Source: Bog-473 sp963736525
GTDB lineage: Bacteria > Actinomycetota > Acidimicrobiia > Acidimicrobiales > RAAP-2
Length of the DNA stretch: 64,000 nt
Assembly: GCA_963736525.1 (NCBI GenBank)
Contig: CAVTPF010000014.1
Coordinates: 310,001-374,000, forward strand
Reading direction: 5' to 3'
Shown one piece after another: positions 24,528 through 34,306 of the stretch; position 1 is the first letter of the stretch; every line of letters starts with the position of its first letter. Position numbers and translations under genes: made by a program. The notes under the pieces were generated by a model. That model saw only the letters and a program-made list of their open reading frames with translations. It had not been told where the DNA came from and made no database searches.

Positions 24528-25609
24528 GTGCCAGTACAGGACGCTAGGAAGGCCTCCCAGGCCGCTTCATCCCCGGTGAATGACGAGGAGACGCACGATC
24601 TCGACGTGGTGGCGATCGGGTCGCCCCTGCTCGACGTGATTGAGACGACCAGCGACGAGCAGCTGGCGCAGGTCGGCCTGGAGAAGGGGTCGATGACCCT
24701 GATCGACCTGGTCACCGCCAATGCCGTGCAGGAGTTCATGGGCACCCCCCGCTACGTCTCCGGCGGCTCGGTCGCCAACACGACCGCCGGGATCGCCGAG
24801 CTCGGGGGCGCGGCGGGGTTCATCGGGGCTGTGGCCGACGACGAGGTGGGGCGCACCTACACCGAGAACCTGCGGGCCGCCGGTGTCGAGTTCGAACCGC
24901 ACTACAGCGAGTCGGCCGCCGGTGACGGGCTGGGGACGGGGCGCTGCGTGGTGCTGATCACCGAGGATGCCGACCGCACCATGGGGACCTACCTGGGCGC
25001 GGCGTCCACGCTGTCGCCCGAGGGTGTGCCCACGTCGTTCGTGGCGCGAGCGTCGGTCGTCCTGCTCGAGGGCTACCTGTGGGACGTCCCGGCGGCCAAG
25101 GAGGCCATGCGCCACGCCGCGGCCACCGCCCATGCCTCGGAGGGATCGGTCGCGCTGTCGCTCTCCGATCCCTTCTGCGTGAGCCGGCACCAGCGCGAGT
25201 TCCTCGACCTGCTCATCGACGACGTCGACATCCTGCTGGGCAACGAGGAGGAGCTCACCATGCTCTTCGGTGCCTCCTCGCACCGGGCGGCCATCGACGC
25301 AGCCGAGGAGACCGGGCTGCTGGTGTGCATGACGCGCGGCGCCCACGGTGCCGTCGTGCTGACGGCTCGGGGCCCCGAGGAGGTTCCGGCGGCCGCGGTG
25401 GAGCGGGTCGTGGACACGACCGGCGCGGGCGACCTCTTTGCGGCAGGGTTCCTCTTCGGCCTGACCCACGGGATGGGCCCGGTGGAGAGCACCCGCCTCG
25501 GTGGCCTGTGCGCGGCGGAGGTCATCTCGCACACCGGCGCCCGGCCTGAAGCCGACCTCAAGGCGCTGGCCGGCGGCGCCGGCCTGCTGCCGGGGTTAGC
25601 GGGCGGCGT

Positions 25610-25613
<4 letters not shown>
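24528..25613 (+). CDS. PfkB-family carbohydrate/nucleoside kinase
   Basis: A 361-residue ribokinase-fold kinase. PfkB signature 1 is seen as YVSGGSVANTTAGIAELGG, and the catalytic signature 2 as VDTTGAGDLFAAGFLFG with the anion-hole GAGD and catalytic Asp. The layout resembles adenosine kinase-like proteins (AdoK/YdjH type), but the substrate cannot be fixed. A 20-residue N-terminal extension precedes the fold. It overlaps ychF downstream by 4 bases (GTGA). Confidence 0.88.
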
Positions 25614-26695
<1,082 letters not shown>

Positions 26696-26702
26696 GGGCG
26701 GA

Positions 26703-27236
26703 TCAGCCGTTGGGGTTGGGGCTGTTGACCGAGAAAGCGGTCGTGATCTGCTGGCCTTTGGCGCCGAGCACGTACCAGGGCCCGCCGTCTTGATCGATCC
26801 CTTGGCCTGTGACCATGCCCGGTGTCACGTCCAGGTTGTACGTGTAGAGCGGATGGCCGCCGTAGGAGAGCTGGGTCGAGCCGTCGGGACGGCGCACGGT
26901 GCCCACCAGGGCAGGGTCGACGCCCTTGCCCACCCGCACCGGGCCGGACTCCACGAGCGGCGGCCACTGGAGGACGCACGGATCGCCGACGCAGGCGCTG
27001 CGCGCCGGCGTGTCGGGGACGAAGTCGTAGAGGGTGTTCCCACTGCCGGTGGCGAGGATGGGCCCGACCGGAGAATGCTGGAGCGTCAGCGTGAGGGACG
27101 TGTCGGTGGTCGGCGGCGCCGACAGCGTCGTGACGTCCGAGCCGCCGCAGGCGGCGAGCGCGACGGACAGGACGGCCAGGAGGGCGAGTCCTGCCGGGAC
27201 GGTGCGGTTGGCGCGGCGCAGCGGTTCCAGCGTCAC
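26703..27236 (-). CDS. Secreted lipoprotein, COG4315-like repeats
   Basis: A 177-residue protein from GTG 27236. The N-terminus has a basic start, a hydrophobic stretch, and a lipobox LSVALAACGG, so it should be a membrane-anchored lipoprotein. The mature part contains the two motifs of the COG4315 'secreted repeat' family: GNTLYDFVPDTP...C...CVLQWPPL and HPLYTYNLDVTPG...GPWYVLG. It is coupled to the SCO1-like gene by a GTGA overlap. The family's function is unknown. Confidence 0.85.
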   Translation of the reverse strand: MTLEPLRRANRTVPAGLALLAVLSVALAACGGSDVTTLSAPPTTDTSLTLTLQHSPVGPILATGSGNTLYDFVPDTPARSACVGDPCVLQWPPLVESGPVRVGKGVDPALVGTVRRPDGSTQLSYGGHPLYTYNLDVTPGMVTGQGIDQDGGPWYVLGAKGQQITTAFSVNSPNPNG

Positions 27237-27961
27237 GAACCCGCGGTGGGCACGTTGGTGCCGAGCACCCAGCTGATGGACGCCAGTGCGTCCGCCGTCG
27301 ACCAATTGGGCTGCTGGGGGTGCCGCAGGTCGTGCAGGCCGCCGGCGTCGAGGAGCGAGGTCAGCTTGGAGTTGAGCCGGCCCGCGAGGTCCGGTGCGGT
27401 GGCGTCGACGAAGCGCTCGCGTCCATGGGGGTCGATGAGGATGTAGCCGTCGGTGTGGTCGACGTCGTAGGTCAGCGGCAGGCCGGTGAGCCAATCGGTC
27501 TTGGGGGGTTGCTCCTCGGGGACGATCTGGTACTCGACACCGAACGGCTTCCAGAACGCTGCCACGTTGGCCGGCGTGCCGGTCCAGAGGTCCCAGTCTG
27601 CCCCGAATTCCCTCTGGTAGGCGGCCAGCCGTGCCACGGTGTCACGACCGGGATCGACGGTGGCCTCGACGAAGACCACCCTGTTTGCCTGTCCGGCCGC
27701 CCGCAGGTCGCGCTGCAAGGAGATGAAGGCGCCCGTGACGAGCGGGCACTCGTCCTGGCAGAGCGAGAGGAAAGGCGCCAGGACCACCACCTCGCCGCGC
27801 AGTGCAGCCAGGGACACGGCCTGGCCGCGCTGATTCACGAGTGGGACGTGCTGCGGTGTCGGGCGGTTGGTCACCAGGCCCAGGTCCGGTGGCGGTGCGG
27901 CGGGGGCGCCCGAGCCGCAGGCGGCGAGCAGGAGGGCGGCCGCGGCCGTCGCCGACACCAT
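27233..27961 (-). CDS. SCO1/SenC-family copper/thiol lipoprotein
   Basis: About 242 residues from ATG 27961. A lipobox (LLLAACGS) indicates export and lipid anchoring. The thioredoxin-like fold has the SCO copper-binding pair CQDECP and the distal histidine in VDHTDGYILIDPHG. SCO proteins deliver copper to cytochrome oxidase CuA or act as thiol reductases. The start is uncertain: the basic residues before the hydrophobic core (NPLRRVRHGV) suggest translation may begin further upstream at a non-ATG codon near 27999. Its neighbours are a COG4315 lipoprotein and a hypothetical protein. Confidence 0.85.
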   Translation of the reverse strand: MVSATAAAALLLAACGSGAPAAPPPDLGLVTNRPTPQHVPLVNQRGQAVSLAALRGEVVVLAPFLSLCQDECPLVTGAFISLQRDLRAAGQANRVVFVEATVDPGRDTVARLAAYQREFGADWDLWTGTPANVAAFWKPFGVEYQIVPEEQPPKTDWLTGLPLTYDVDHTDGYILIDPHGRERFVDATAPDLAGRLNSKLTSLLDAGGLHDLRHPQQPNWSTADALASISWVLGTNVPTAGS

Positions 27962-27996
27962 GACGCCGTGACGGACCCGACGCAGGGGGTTGCGGG

Positions 27997-28608
27997 TCAG
28001 GCGTTGTCCTCCCCGGGTGGCAGGAAGGTGAAGGGGAGGTCGGCCAGGGAGATGAGCGTGGAGGCGATCCACCGGGTGAGGCCGTCGAAGACGGGCGCGA
28101 TGGTGTCGGGATCCTCCAGCTGCTGCTCGCTGAAGCGGACCGAGCCCTCGTAGGTGGCCTCGGCGGCCCAGCGGAGGCCACCTCCGTGGGCGTCGCCGTC
28201 CGTGCGCACCTGTTCGATCGTGGTGGCCGTGCGGACGAGGTCCATCGGGTCGCCCAGCGGTCCGGTCATCGGCAGGGCCGCCATCACCTTCTCGGTGTCG
28301 GGGGCCTCGGCCATGCGTTGGACGCGCAGTGCCACCTCAATCACCACCTCGGGCAGCTCGTCGGGCGGCTCGCCGATCGACCAACTGCGGTAGGAGGACT
28401 GGCTCCACGTGGGCCAGTCCACCGAGACGTCGGCCCGCACCCGCGGCGGTTGTTCCTCGCCCGGCAGGCTGTAGGAGGTCTCCCAGGAGACGTCGCCGAG
28501 GAAGACATCGACCTGGAATCGCTCTTCGACGGCCTGTCGCTGCAGGAGCGCACGGTCGAACGAGGCACGCATGGTCCCGATGACGTCGACGAGGAGGTGG
28601 TCGAGCAC
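27997..28608 (-). CDS. Hypothetical protein in SCO1 operon
   Basis: A 203-residue protein from GTG 28608. No family is recognised. It has no signal peptide or membrane helix and is rich in acidic and aromatic residues (SVDWPTWSQSSYRSWSIG; LPEVVIEVALRVQRM). The stop is 36 bases before the ATG of the SCO1-like gene on the same strand, so the three minus-strand genes 28608-26703 look like one operon. A link to copper or cytochrome oxidase assembly is only an inference from neighbours. Confidence 0.65.
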   Translation of the reverse strand: MLDHLLVDVIGTMRASFDRALLQRQAVEERFQVDVFLGDVSWETSYSLPGEEQPPRVRADVSVDWPTWSQSSYRSWSIGEPPDELPEVVIEVALRVQRMAEAPDTEKVMAALPMTGPLGDPMDLVRTATTIEQVRTDGDAHGGGLRWAAEATYEGSVRFSEQQLEDPDTIAPVFDGLTRWIASTLISLADLPFTFLPPGEDNA

Positions 28609-28682
28609 GCCGCACGAGGATAGGCCGACCGCCGGCGGTGGCGGCTTCGCCCCGCTCAAGGGGGGTGCCGGGCGCCGACTGT

Positions 28683-28695
28683 TACCGTCTGATGG
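28683..28695 (+). promoter_or_regulatory. -10 box directly upstream of GDPD gene
   Basis: TACCGT at 28683-28688 is followed by 7 bases and then the GTG at 28696. It matches the leaderless pattern seen at other genes here. No obvious -35 is seen. Confidence 0.35.
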
Positions 28696-29556
28696 GTGAG
28701 CGATGGGTCGCGGTGGCTCGAGCGCCGGGTGATCGCCTACGCGCACCAAGGCGGGGCGTGGGAATCGCCATCCTCGACCCTCCACGCGATCGCCCACGCA
28801 CTCGAGGCGGGTGCGACCGGCATCGAGCTCGACGTCCACGCCACTGCGGACGGCGAGCTCGTGGTGTGCCACGACGCCACCGTCGACCGCACGACTGCTG
28901 CCTCGGGCACCATCGCGTCGTTCACGCTGGCGCAGCTCCGCCAGATGGACTTCTCCTATTGGTGGATGCCCGGCGCCGACGTCACGCCGGGGCGGCCCGC
29001 GGCCGAGTACCCGTTCCGGGGCCGGGCACCCGCCGACCCCGCCTTCGGCATCGCCACCCTGCGTGAGGTGCTCGAGCGGTTCCCCGGGGTCGTGCTGAAC
29101 CTCGACATCAAGCAGACGGCGCCCGTGGTCGACCCCTACGAGGAGGCGCTGGCCCGGCTGTTGGCCGAGTTCGGGCGGACCGAGGACGTGATCGTGGCCT
29201 CGTTCCTCGACCCGGTGACCGACGCCTTCCACCGGTTCGCCCCCGCGGTGCCCATCTCGGCGGGGACCATTGCCACCGCGCACGCGTGGCGGGCCGTGCA
29301 GGCCGGCGAGGACGTGCCCGACATCCCGGCGGTGGCATACCAGGTGCCCGAACGCCAGGGGGACCTCGTCGTGGTGGACGAGCGGTTCGTGGCGGCGGCC
29401 CACCGGGCCGGCAAGGCCGTCCACGTGTGGACGGTCAACGACGTCGAGTCCATGGAGCGGCTGCTGGGCCTCGGCGTGGACGGCATCATCTCGGACCGGC
29501 CGGCCACACTGTGCGGCGTGTTGGCGTCGAAGGGTGTCGCCTGGGACGGGCAGTGA
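28696..29556 (+). CDS. Glycerophosphodiester phosphodiesterase
   Basis: A 286-residue TIM-barrel enzyme of the GDPD family. The catalytic opening IAYAHQGGAWESPSSTLHAI corresponds to the usual AHRG...PENT motif, with Gln in place of the Arg and Ser in place of Asn. The metal ligands ELDVH and VVCHDATVDRTT are present. It hydrolyses glycerophosphodiesters to an alcohol and glycerol-3-phosphate, likely in the cytoplasm since no signal peptide is seen. The HQGG form occurs in other actinobacterial GDPDs, so it is probably active. Confidence 0.88.
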   Translation: MSDGSRWLERRVIAYAHQGGAWESPSSTLHAIAHALEAGATGIELDVHATADGELVVCHDATVDRTTAASGTIASFTLAQLRQMDFSYWWMPGADVTPGRPAAEYPFRGRAPADPAFGIATLREVLERFPGVVLNLDIKQTAPVVDPYEEALARLLAEFGRTEDVIVASFLDPVTDAFHRFAPAVPISAGTIATAHAWRAVQAGEDVPDIPAVAYQVPERQGDLVVVDERFVAAAHRAGKAVHVWTVNDVESMERLLGLGVDGIISDRPATLCGVLASKGVAWDGQ

Positions 29557-29571
29557 GCCGTCAGGCGCTCA

Positions 29572-29586
29572 CGGCCGGTCCGGCCG
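29572..29586. terminator. Hairpin between convergent GDPD and bL37 genes
   Basis: CGGCC-GGTCC-GGCCG forms a 5-6 bp GC stem in the 56-base gap between convergent stops. There is no T-run. Confidence 0.3.
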
Positions 29587-29612
29587 CTGCGCCGCCAGCG
29601 GACCCCGGGGCG

Positions 29613-29696
29613 TCAGCCGCGGCCGCAGTTCGGCTTCTTGCCGTGATTGGCCTTCTTCTTGGTCCTGAGCTTGCGCTTGACCGTTCGCTTCGACAT
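29613..29696 (-). CDS. Ribosomal protein bL37 (27 aa)
   Basis: A 27-residue, extremely basic peptide. It begins MSKRTVKRKLRTKKK and ends KANHGKKPNCGRG. The KANHGK+PN core matches the actinobacterial large-subunit protein bL37, first seen in mycobacterial ribosome structures (24 aa, ending KANHGKRPNA from memory). It is far below usual gene-calling limits. No Shine-Dalgarno is seen. A TAGGCT box lies 9 bases before the ATG, so it may be leaderless. It is divergent from the DUF192 gene, sharing a 51-base promoter region. Confidence 0.85.
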   Translation of the reverse strand: MSKRTVKRKLRTKKKANHGKKPNCGRG

Positions 29697-29734
29697 GAAG
29701 GAGAGAGCCTAGTCGGCTGGCGGAGGCCGTCCGG

Positions 29735-29747
29735 TAGCCTCGTCCGC
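29735..29747 (+). promoter_or_regulatory. -10 box directly upstream of DUF192 gene
   Basis: TAGCCT at 29735-29740 lies 7 bases before the ATG at 29748. On the other strand TAGGCT (29711 to 29706) faces the bL37 gene, so this short gap probably holds two divergent promoters. Confidence 0.35.
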
Positions 29748-30110
29748 ATGCGGTCCGGATGGCTGCTGCGGGACGGCGACGTGGTGTGCGCGCTCGAGCT
29801 GGCCGACTCGCCGGCCGAGCGCGGCGCACTGCGTGGACGCAGCGGGTGCGAGGGCGCGCTGCACGTCGAGGGGGCCCGCGCCGTACACACGGCGGGCATG
29901 AGGTTCCCCATCGACGTGGCCTTCCTCTCGACGGATCTCACGGTCGTGCGGGTGGCCCGGCTCAAGCCGTGGCGCGTGGCCATGGGCGGCCGAGGCGTCC
30001 GCAGCACGGTGCAGGCCGAGGCCGGCTCGCTGGAGCGCTGGGGGGTCCGCGTGGGCGACCAACTCGAAGTGCACGAGGTGCCCGACGGTCGCGTGAGCGA
30101 CGGGTCTTGA
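29748..30110 (+). CDS. DUF192 family protein
   Basis: A 120-residue single-domain DUF192 protein. Typical elements are LADSPAERGALRGRSGCEGAL, HTAGMRFPIDVAFL (the family's 'M-FPIDV-FLD' block) and VVRVARLKPWR. The fold is a small beta-barrel; the function is unknown, though some family members are periplasmic. No signal peptide is seen here. The stop overlaps the TTG start of rsmI, so the two are co-translated. Confidence 0.85.
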   Translation: MRSGWLLRDGDVVCALELADSPAERGALRGRSGCEGALHVEGARAVHTAGMRFPIDVAFLSTDLTVVRVARLKPWRVAMGGRGVRSTVQAEAGSLERWGVRVGDQLEVHEVPDGRVSDGS

Positions 30111-31006
30111 GCAACGAGGGCCAGGGCCGGCTCGTCCTCGTGGCCACGCCGATCGGGAACCTGGGCGACCTCTCGCCCCGGGCGCGTGAGGTGCTGGCGA
30201 CGGCCGACCTGATTTGCTGCGAGGACACGCGCCGGACACGGGCCCTGCTCACCGCGGCCGGCGTGACGGCGGGCGGCCCCAACGGCGACCGCCTGCTCTC
30301 ACTGCACGGCCACAACGAGGCATCGCGGCTCGAGCGCGTGGCTTCGGCCGTGGCGGGCGGCGCCACGGTGGCCGTGGTCAGCGACGCCGGCACGCCCGGC
30401 ATCTCGGACCCGGGCGGTTGGCTGGCCTCCCGCGTCGCCGCCGACGGACTGACGGTGAGCACGGTGCCCGGGCCTTCGTCGGTGTTGGGCGCGCTCGTGG
30501 TCAGCGGCCTCCCGGCGGATCGCTTCGGCGTCGAGGGGTTCCTGCCGCGCAAGGGCCCCGAGCGCCGCGGTCGCATCGCGGCCGTCATGGCCGATGCCCG
30601 TACCTCTGTCGTGCTGGAGGCACCCGGCCGTGTGGCGGGCACGCTGGCCGAGCTGGCCGCCATCGACCCGGGCCGACCGGCGGCCGTCGTGCGCGAGCTG
30701 ACCAAGCTCCACGAGGAGGTCTGGCGGGGCGCGTTGGGCGACGCGGCCGACGCGTTCGCGGCGCGGGAGCTGCGGGGCGAGGTGGTGCTGGTCATCGGAG
30801 GGGCACCGGCGCCGTCACCGCCGACCGAGGCAGACGTCGAGTCGGCCGTGCGGGCCGCGCTGACCGACGACCCGACGGCAGGGCCCCGCCAGGTGGCCGA
30901 GCTGGTGGCGGCATCGCTCGCCGTGCCGCGACGGCGCGCCTATGAAGCGGCCTTGCGCATCCGAGCGGGCGGCCGCCGCGACGCGGGAACGTCCGGGCCC
31001 TCCTGA
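30107..31006 (+). CDS. rsmI: 16S rRNA (cytidine1402-2'-O)-methyltransferase
   Basis: A 299-residue tetrapyrrole-methylase-fold enzyme. It begins with GRLVLVATPIGNLGDLSPRA, then CCEDTRRTRALL, LLSLHGHNEASR, VAVVSDAGTPGISDPG and EGFLPRKGPERRG, all characteristic of RsmI. It 2'-O-methylates C1402 of 16S rRNA in the ribosome decoding centre, using SAM. The start is TTG 30107, overlapping the DUF192 stop; no better ATG or GTG precedes the conserved first strand. metG follows after 22 bases, and rsmA lies nearby downstream. Confidence 0.93.
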   Translation: MSNEGQGRLVLVATPIGNLGDLSPRAREVLATADLICCEDTRRTRALLTAAGVTAGGPNGDRLLSLHGHNEASRLERVASAVAGGATVAVVSDAGTPGISDPGGWLASRVAADGLTVSTVPGPSSVLGALVVSGLPADRFGVEGFLPRKGPERRGRIAAVMADARTSVVLEAPGRVAGTLAELAAIDPGRPAAVVRELTKLHEEVWRGALGDAADAFAARELRGEVVLVIGGAPAPSPPTEADVESAVRAALTDDPTAGPRQVAELVAASLAVPRRRAYEAALRIRAGGRRDAGTSGPS

Positions 31007-31015
31007 GCGCGCCGG

Positions 31016-31028
31016 TACGCTACCGGCG
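31016..31028 (+). promoter_or_regulatory. -10 box directly upstream of metG
   Basis: TACGCT at 31016-31021, then 7 bases, then GTG at 31029. It follows the leaderless pattern and suggests metG has its own promoter within the rsmI-metG gap. Confidence 0.4.
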
Positions 31029-32582
31029 GTGCCCCCCTACTTCCTGACCACGCCGATCTACTACGTCAACGACGCGCCGCACGTGGGCACGGCGTACACG
31101 ACGGTCAACGCCGATGCCCTGGCGCGCTGGCACCGCCTGCTCGGCGACGACGTGTGGTTCATGACCGGCACCGACGAGCACGGCGCCAAAATCGTGGAGG
31201 CGGCCGAGGCCAACGGGATGACCCCGAAGGAGTGGACCGACCGCACGTCGGCCCGCTTCCTGGAGGCCTGGCGACGGCTCGGCATCTCCTACGACGACTT
31301 CATCCGCACCACCGAGCCGCGGCACTACGCGGTCGTCCAGCAATTCCTCCAGCGCATTTACGACAACGGGTTCATTGAGCTGGCGCCCTACTCGGGCCTC
31401 TACTGCGTTGCCTGCGAGGACTATTACACCGAGGATCAGCTGGTGGACGGCAACTGCCCGGTGCACGGGCGCCCTGTCATCGAGATGCGCGAAGACAACT
31501 ACTTCTTCAAGCTGAGCGCGTTCGAGCAACCCCTCCTCGAGTACTACGACACCCACCCCGACTTCGTCCGCCCCGTGTCCAAGCGCAACGAGGCCCTCGG
31601 GTTCATCAAGGGTGGCCTGCGCGACGTCTCCATCACCAGGACGTCGTTCTCCTGGGGTGTGCCGGTGCCCTGGGACAGCGGGCACGTGTTCTACGTCTGG
31701 TACGACGCGCTGATCAACTACCTGACGGTCGCCGGCTACGGCAGCGACCCGGAGACCTTCGCGGCGCGCTGGAGCGCTGCGCACCACCTGATCGGCAAGG
31801 ACATCCTCAAGTTCCACTGCGTGTGGTGGCCGGCGATGTGCATGGCGGCCGGGATCACGCCACCGGCGGAGATCTTCGTGCACGGCTATCTGCTCATGGG
31901 AGGGCAGAAGCTCGGCAAGACCATGATCGCGAGCGGGTTGGTGGGCGCCGGTGAGGGGGCGCCGCCGCTCCGGGTGACCGACGTGTCGCCGCTTGCACTG
32001 GCGGACGACATCGGTGTGGACCCGCTGCGCTACCACCTGCTGCGCGAGGTGCCGCTCGGCGCCGATGGCGACTTCTCTTACGAGGGCATCGTGGCGCGCT
32101 ACAACGCGGACCTCGCCAACAATCTGGGCAACCTCGTCTCGCGCGTCACCACGGTGGTGCATTCCAAGTGTGCCGGGGTGGGCCCGGCCTGCAACCCGGA
32201 GAGCGCTCTGGGGCCGGTCGCCGCCGGTGTGCGGCAGGCGGCAACCGACGCGTGGGCTCGCTGGGCGCCGCACGAGGCGCTCGAGGAGACGTGGCGGCTC
32301 ATCGGGTCTGCCAATGCGGAGCTCGAGGCCGCAGAGCCCTGGAAGATGGATCCCGGTCCCGCCGTCGACGTGGTCCTCGGGGACGCGCTCGAGGTGTTGC
32401 GCATCGTTGCCGTCCTCATCGCGCCCGCCATGCCGTCGACGGCGGCGGAGGTGTGGCGCCGCATCGGGGTCGCGGGGGACCCCACCGCGGCCCTCCTACC
32501 CGGCGATGCCGGCTGGGGCGGCTACGCCGGGGGTTCCGAGGTGGTCAAGGGAGACCCCTTGTTCCCGCGTCGCAAGGCCTGA
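31029..32582 (+). CDS. metG: Methionyl-tRNA synthetase
   Basis: A 517-residue class I synthetase. The start VPPYFLTTPIYYVNDAPHVGTAYTT holds the HIGH-equivalent HVGT. The connective domain has cysteines for zinc (YCVACEDYYTEDQLVDGNCPVHG). The second signature reads GGQKLGKTMIASG in place of the usual KMSKS. The anticodon-binding helical domain is present (YNADLANNLGNLVSRV), and there is no C-terminal EMAP-like dimerisation domain. It charges tRNA-Met. tatD follows 1 base after its stop. GTG 31029 sits 7 bases after a TACGCT box. Confidence 0.93.
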   Translation: MPPYFLTTPIYYVNDAPHVGTAYTTVNADALARWHRLLGDDVWFMTGTDEHGAKIVEAAEANGMTPKEWTDRTSARFLEAWRRLGISYDDFIRTTEPRHYAVVQQFLQRIYDNGFIELAPYSGLYCVACEDYYTEDQLVDGNCPVHGRPVIEMREDNYFFKLSAFEQPLLEYYDTHPDFVRPVSKRNEALGFIKGGLRDVSITRTSFSWGVPVPWDSGHVFYVWYDALINYLTVAGYGSDPETFAARWSAAHHLIGKDILKFHCVWWPAMCMAAGITPPAEIFVHGYLLMGGQKLGKTMIASGLVGAGEGAPPLRVTDVSPLALADDIGVDPLRYHLLREVPLGADGDFSYEGIVARYNADLANNLGNLVSRVTTVVHSKCAGVGPACNPESALGPVAAGVRQAATDAWARWAPHEALEETWRLIGSANAELEAAEPWKMDPGPAVDVVLGDALEVLRIVAVLIAPAMPSTAAEVWRRIGVAGDPTAALLPGDAGWGGYAGGSEVVKGDPLFPRRKA

Positions 32583-32583
32583 C

Positions 32584-33408
<825 letters not shown>

Positions 33409-33646
33409 TGAATGCGTTGTTGTGCGTAATACGAGAACCATCTGACCAGGGTTTTTGACGTTGATTTCGTCAAGAAACGTCCTCTGAACAGGGAGTTCAT
33501 CAAAATGTCACGCAGCGCACGCCCGGTGACCTGGGGAAATAGCACTCGAAATGGCTTCACCCCATTTTCTGGTTTGCGCATTTCGGGAATGGTTATCTAA
33601 CTTCTTCGAAAACCCCTCGTCACCCGTGTGTCGGCGCGGGTGCACT
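33409..33646 (+). other. AT-richer leader upstream of RlpA-like gene
   Basis: This 238-base gap is visibly less GC-rich than its surroundings. It contains a 6-bp inverted repeat TTGACG-N7-CGTCAA (33455-33473) and scattered A/T runs, but no convincing -35/-10 pair or known riboswitch core. In many actinobacteria cell-wall hydrolase genes at this position have long regulated leaders, so a 5' UTR is plausible. Confidence 0.4.
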
Positions 33647-34306
33647 GTGTCCCCGGAGAAGGGTGGAGCCCTGCGGAACCAGAGCACTGGGGGGAGGCGT
33701 CTCGGCGTCGCCGCAGTCCTTTGCGGCGCGTTGTTCGGCGCGCCTCTCCTGTTGCTGCACAACGGAACGACGCACTCGTCACGCGCGGACGCGGCGACGC
33801 GCACCACGCGCGACGCGCACGCCTCGGGGGTGTACCCCGCGTCGCATCTCGACGGCGTCAACTTGCACTCGCATCTCGTCGCCTATGACGCGCCGGCGAC
33901 GACCACGACGACCGCGCCGCCCGTGACCACCACGACGGCTCCGGCACCGACCACCACGACCACGACCACGGCACCACTGCCGCCTCCGACCACCACCACG
34001 ACCACGGCGCCACCGCCACCACCACCGACGACCACGACGACGACCGCGCCGCCCGCACCGACGAGCGAGGAAGCCGGCGAGGCCACCTGGTACTCGGAGG
34101 CACCCGCGGGCATGTGTGCCAGCCCGACCTTGCCCTTCGGGACGGTGCTCACCGTGGTCAACGCCGCGACGGGTGCCTCGACCACCTGCACCGTGGACGA
34201 CCGCGAAGGGGCCGGCTACCCCCGCGTGGTCGACATGTCGCCCGAGGGCTTCGCCCAGATCGCCGACCTCAGCCAGGGAGTGGTGGACGTCACAATCTCC
34301 TGGTGA
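33647..34306 (+). CDS. Secreted RlpA-like (DPBB) cell-wall protein
   Basis: About 219 residues from GTG 33647. An N-terminal basic segment and hydrophobic helix (GVAAVLCGALFGAPLLLLH) act as signal or anchor. A long linker of Thr-Pro/Ala repeats follows (TTTTTAPPVTTTTAP type). The C-terminal double-psi beta-barrel is EATWYSEAPAGMCASPTLPFG, CTVDDREGAGYPRVVDMS and FAQIADLSQGVVDV, matching RlpA and the barwin-like 3D group. Related proteins bind or cleave peptidoglycan. Position between tatD and rsmA is where resuscitation-promoting factor genes often lie, suggesting a cell-wall role. An ATG at 33551 gives a longer, less likely N-terminus. Confidence 0.8.
   Translation: MSPEKGGALRNQSTGGRRLGVAAVLCGALFGAPLLLLHNGTTHSSRADAATRTTRDAHASGVYPASHLDGVNLHSHLVAYDAPATTTTTAPPVTTTTAPAPTTTTTTTAPLPPPTTTTTTAPPPPPPTTTTTTAPPAPTSEEAGEATWYSEAPAGMCASPTLPFGTVLTVVNAATGASTTCTVDDREGAGYPRVVDMSPEGFAQIADLSQGVVDVTISW

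Noticed and set aside
33409..33646. A c-di-AMP (ydaO/yuaA) riboswitch upstream of the RlpA-like gene.
   Set aside because: The locus is suggestive, but the expected GGGGAACC, GGGUGAAU and CAGCUAACC-like core elements are not present.
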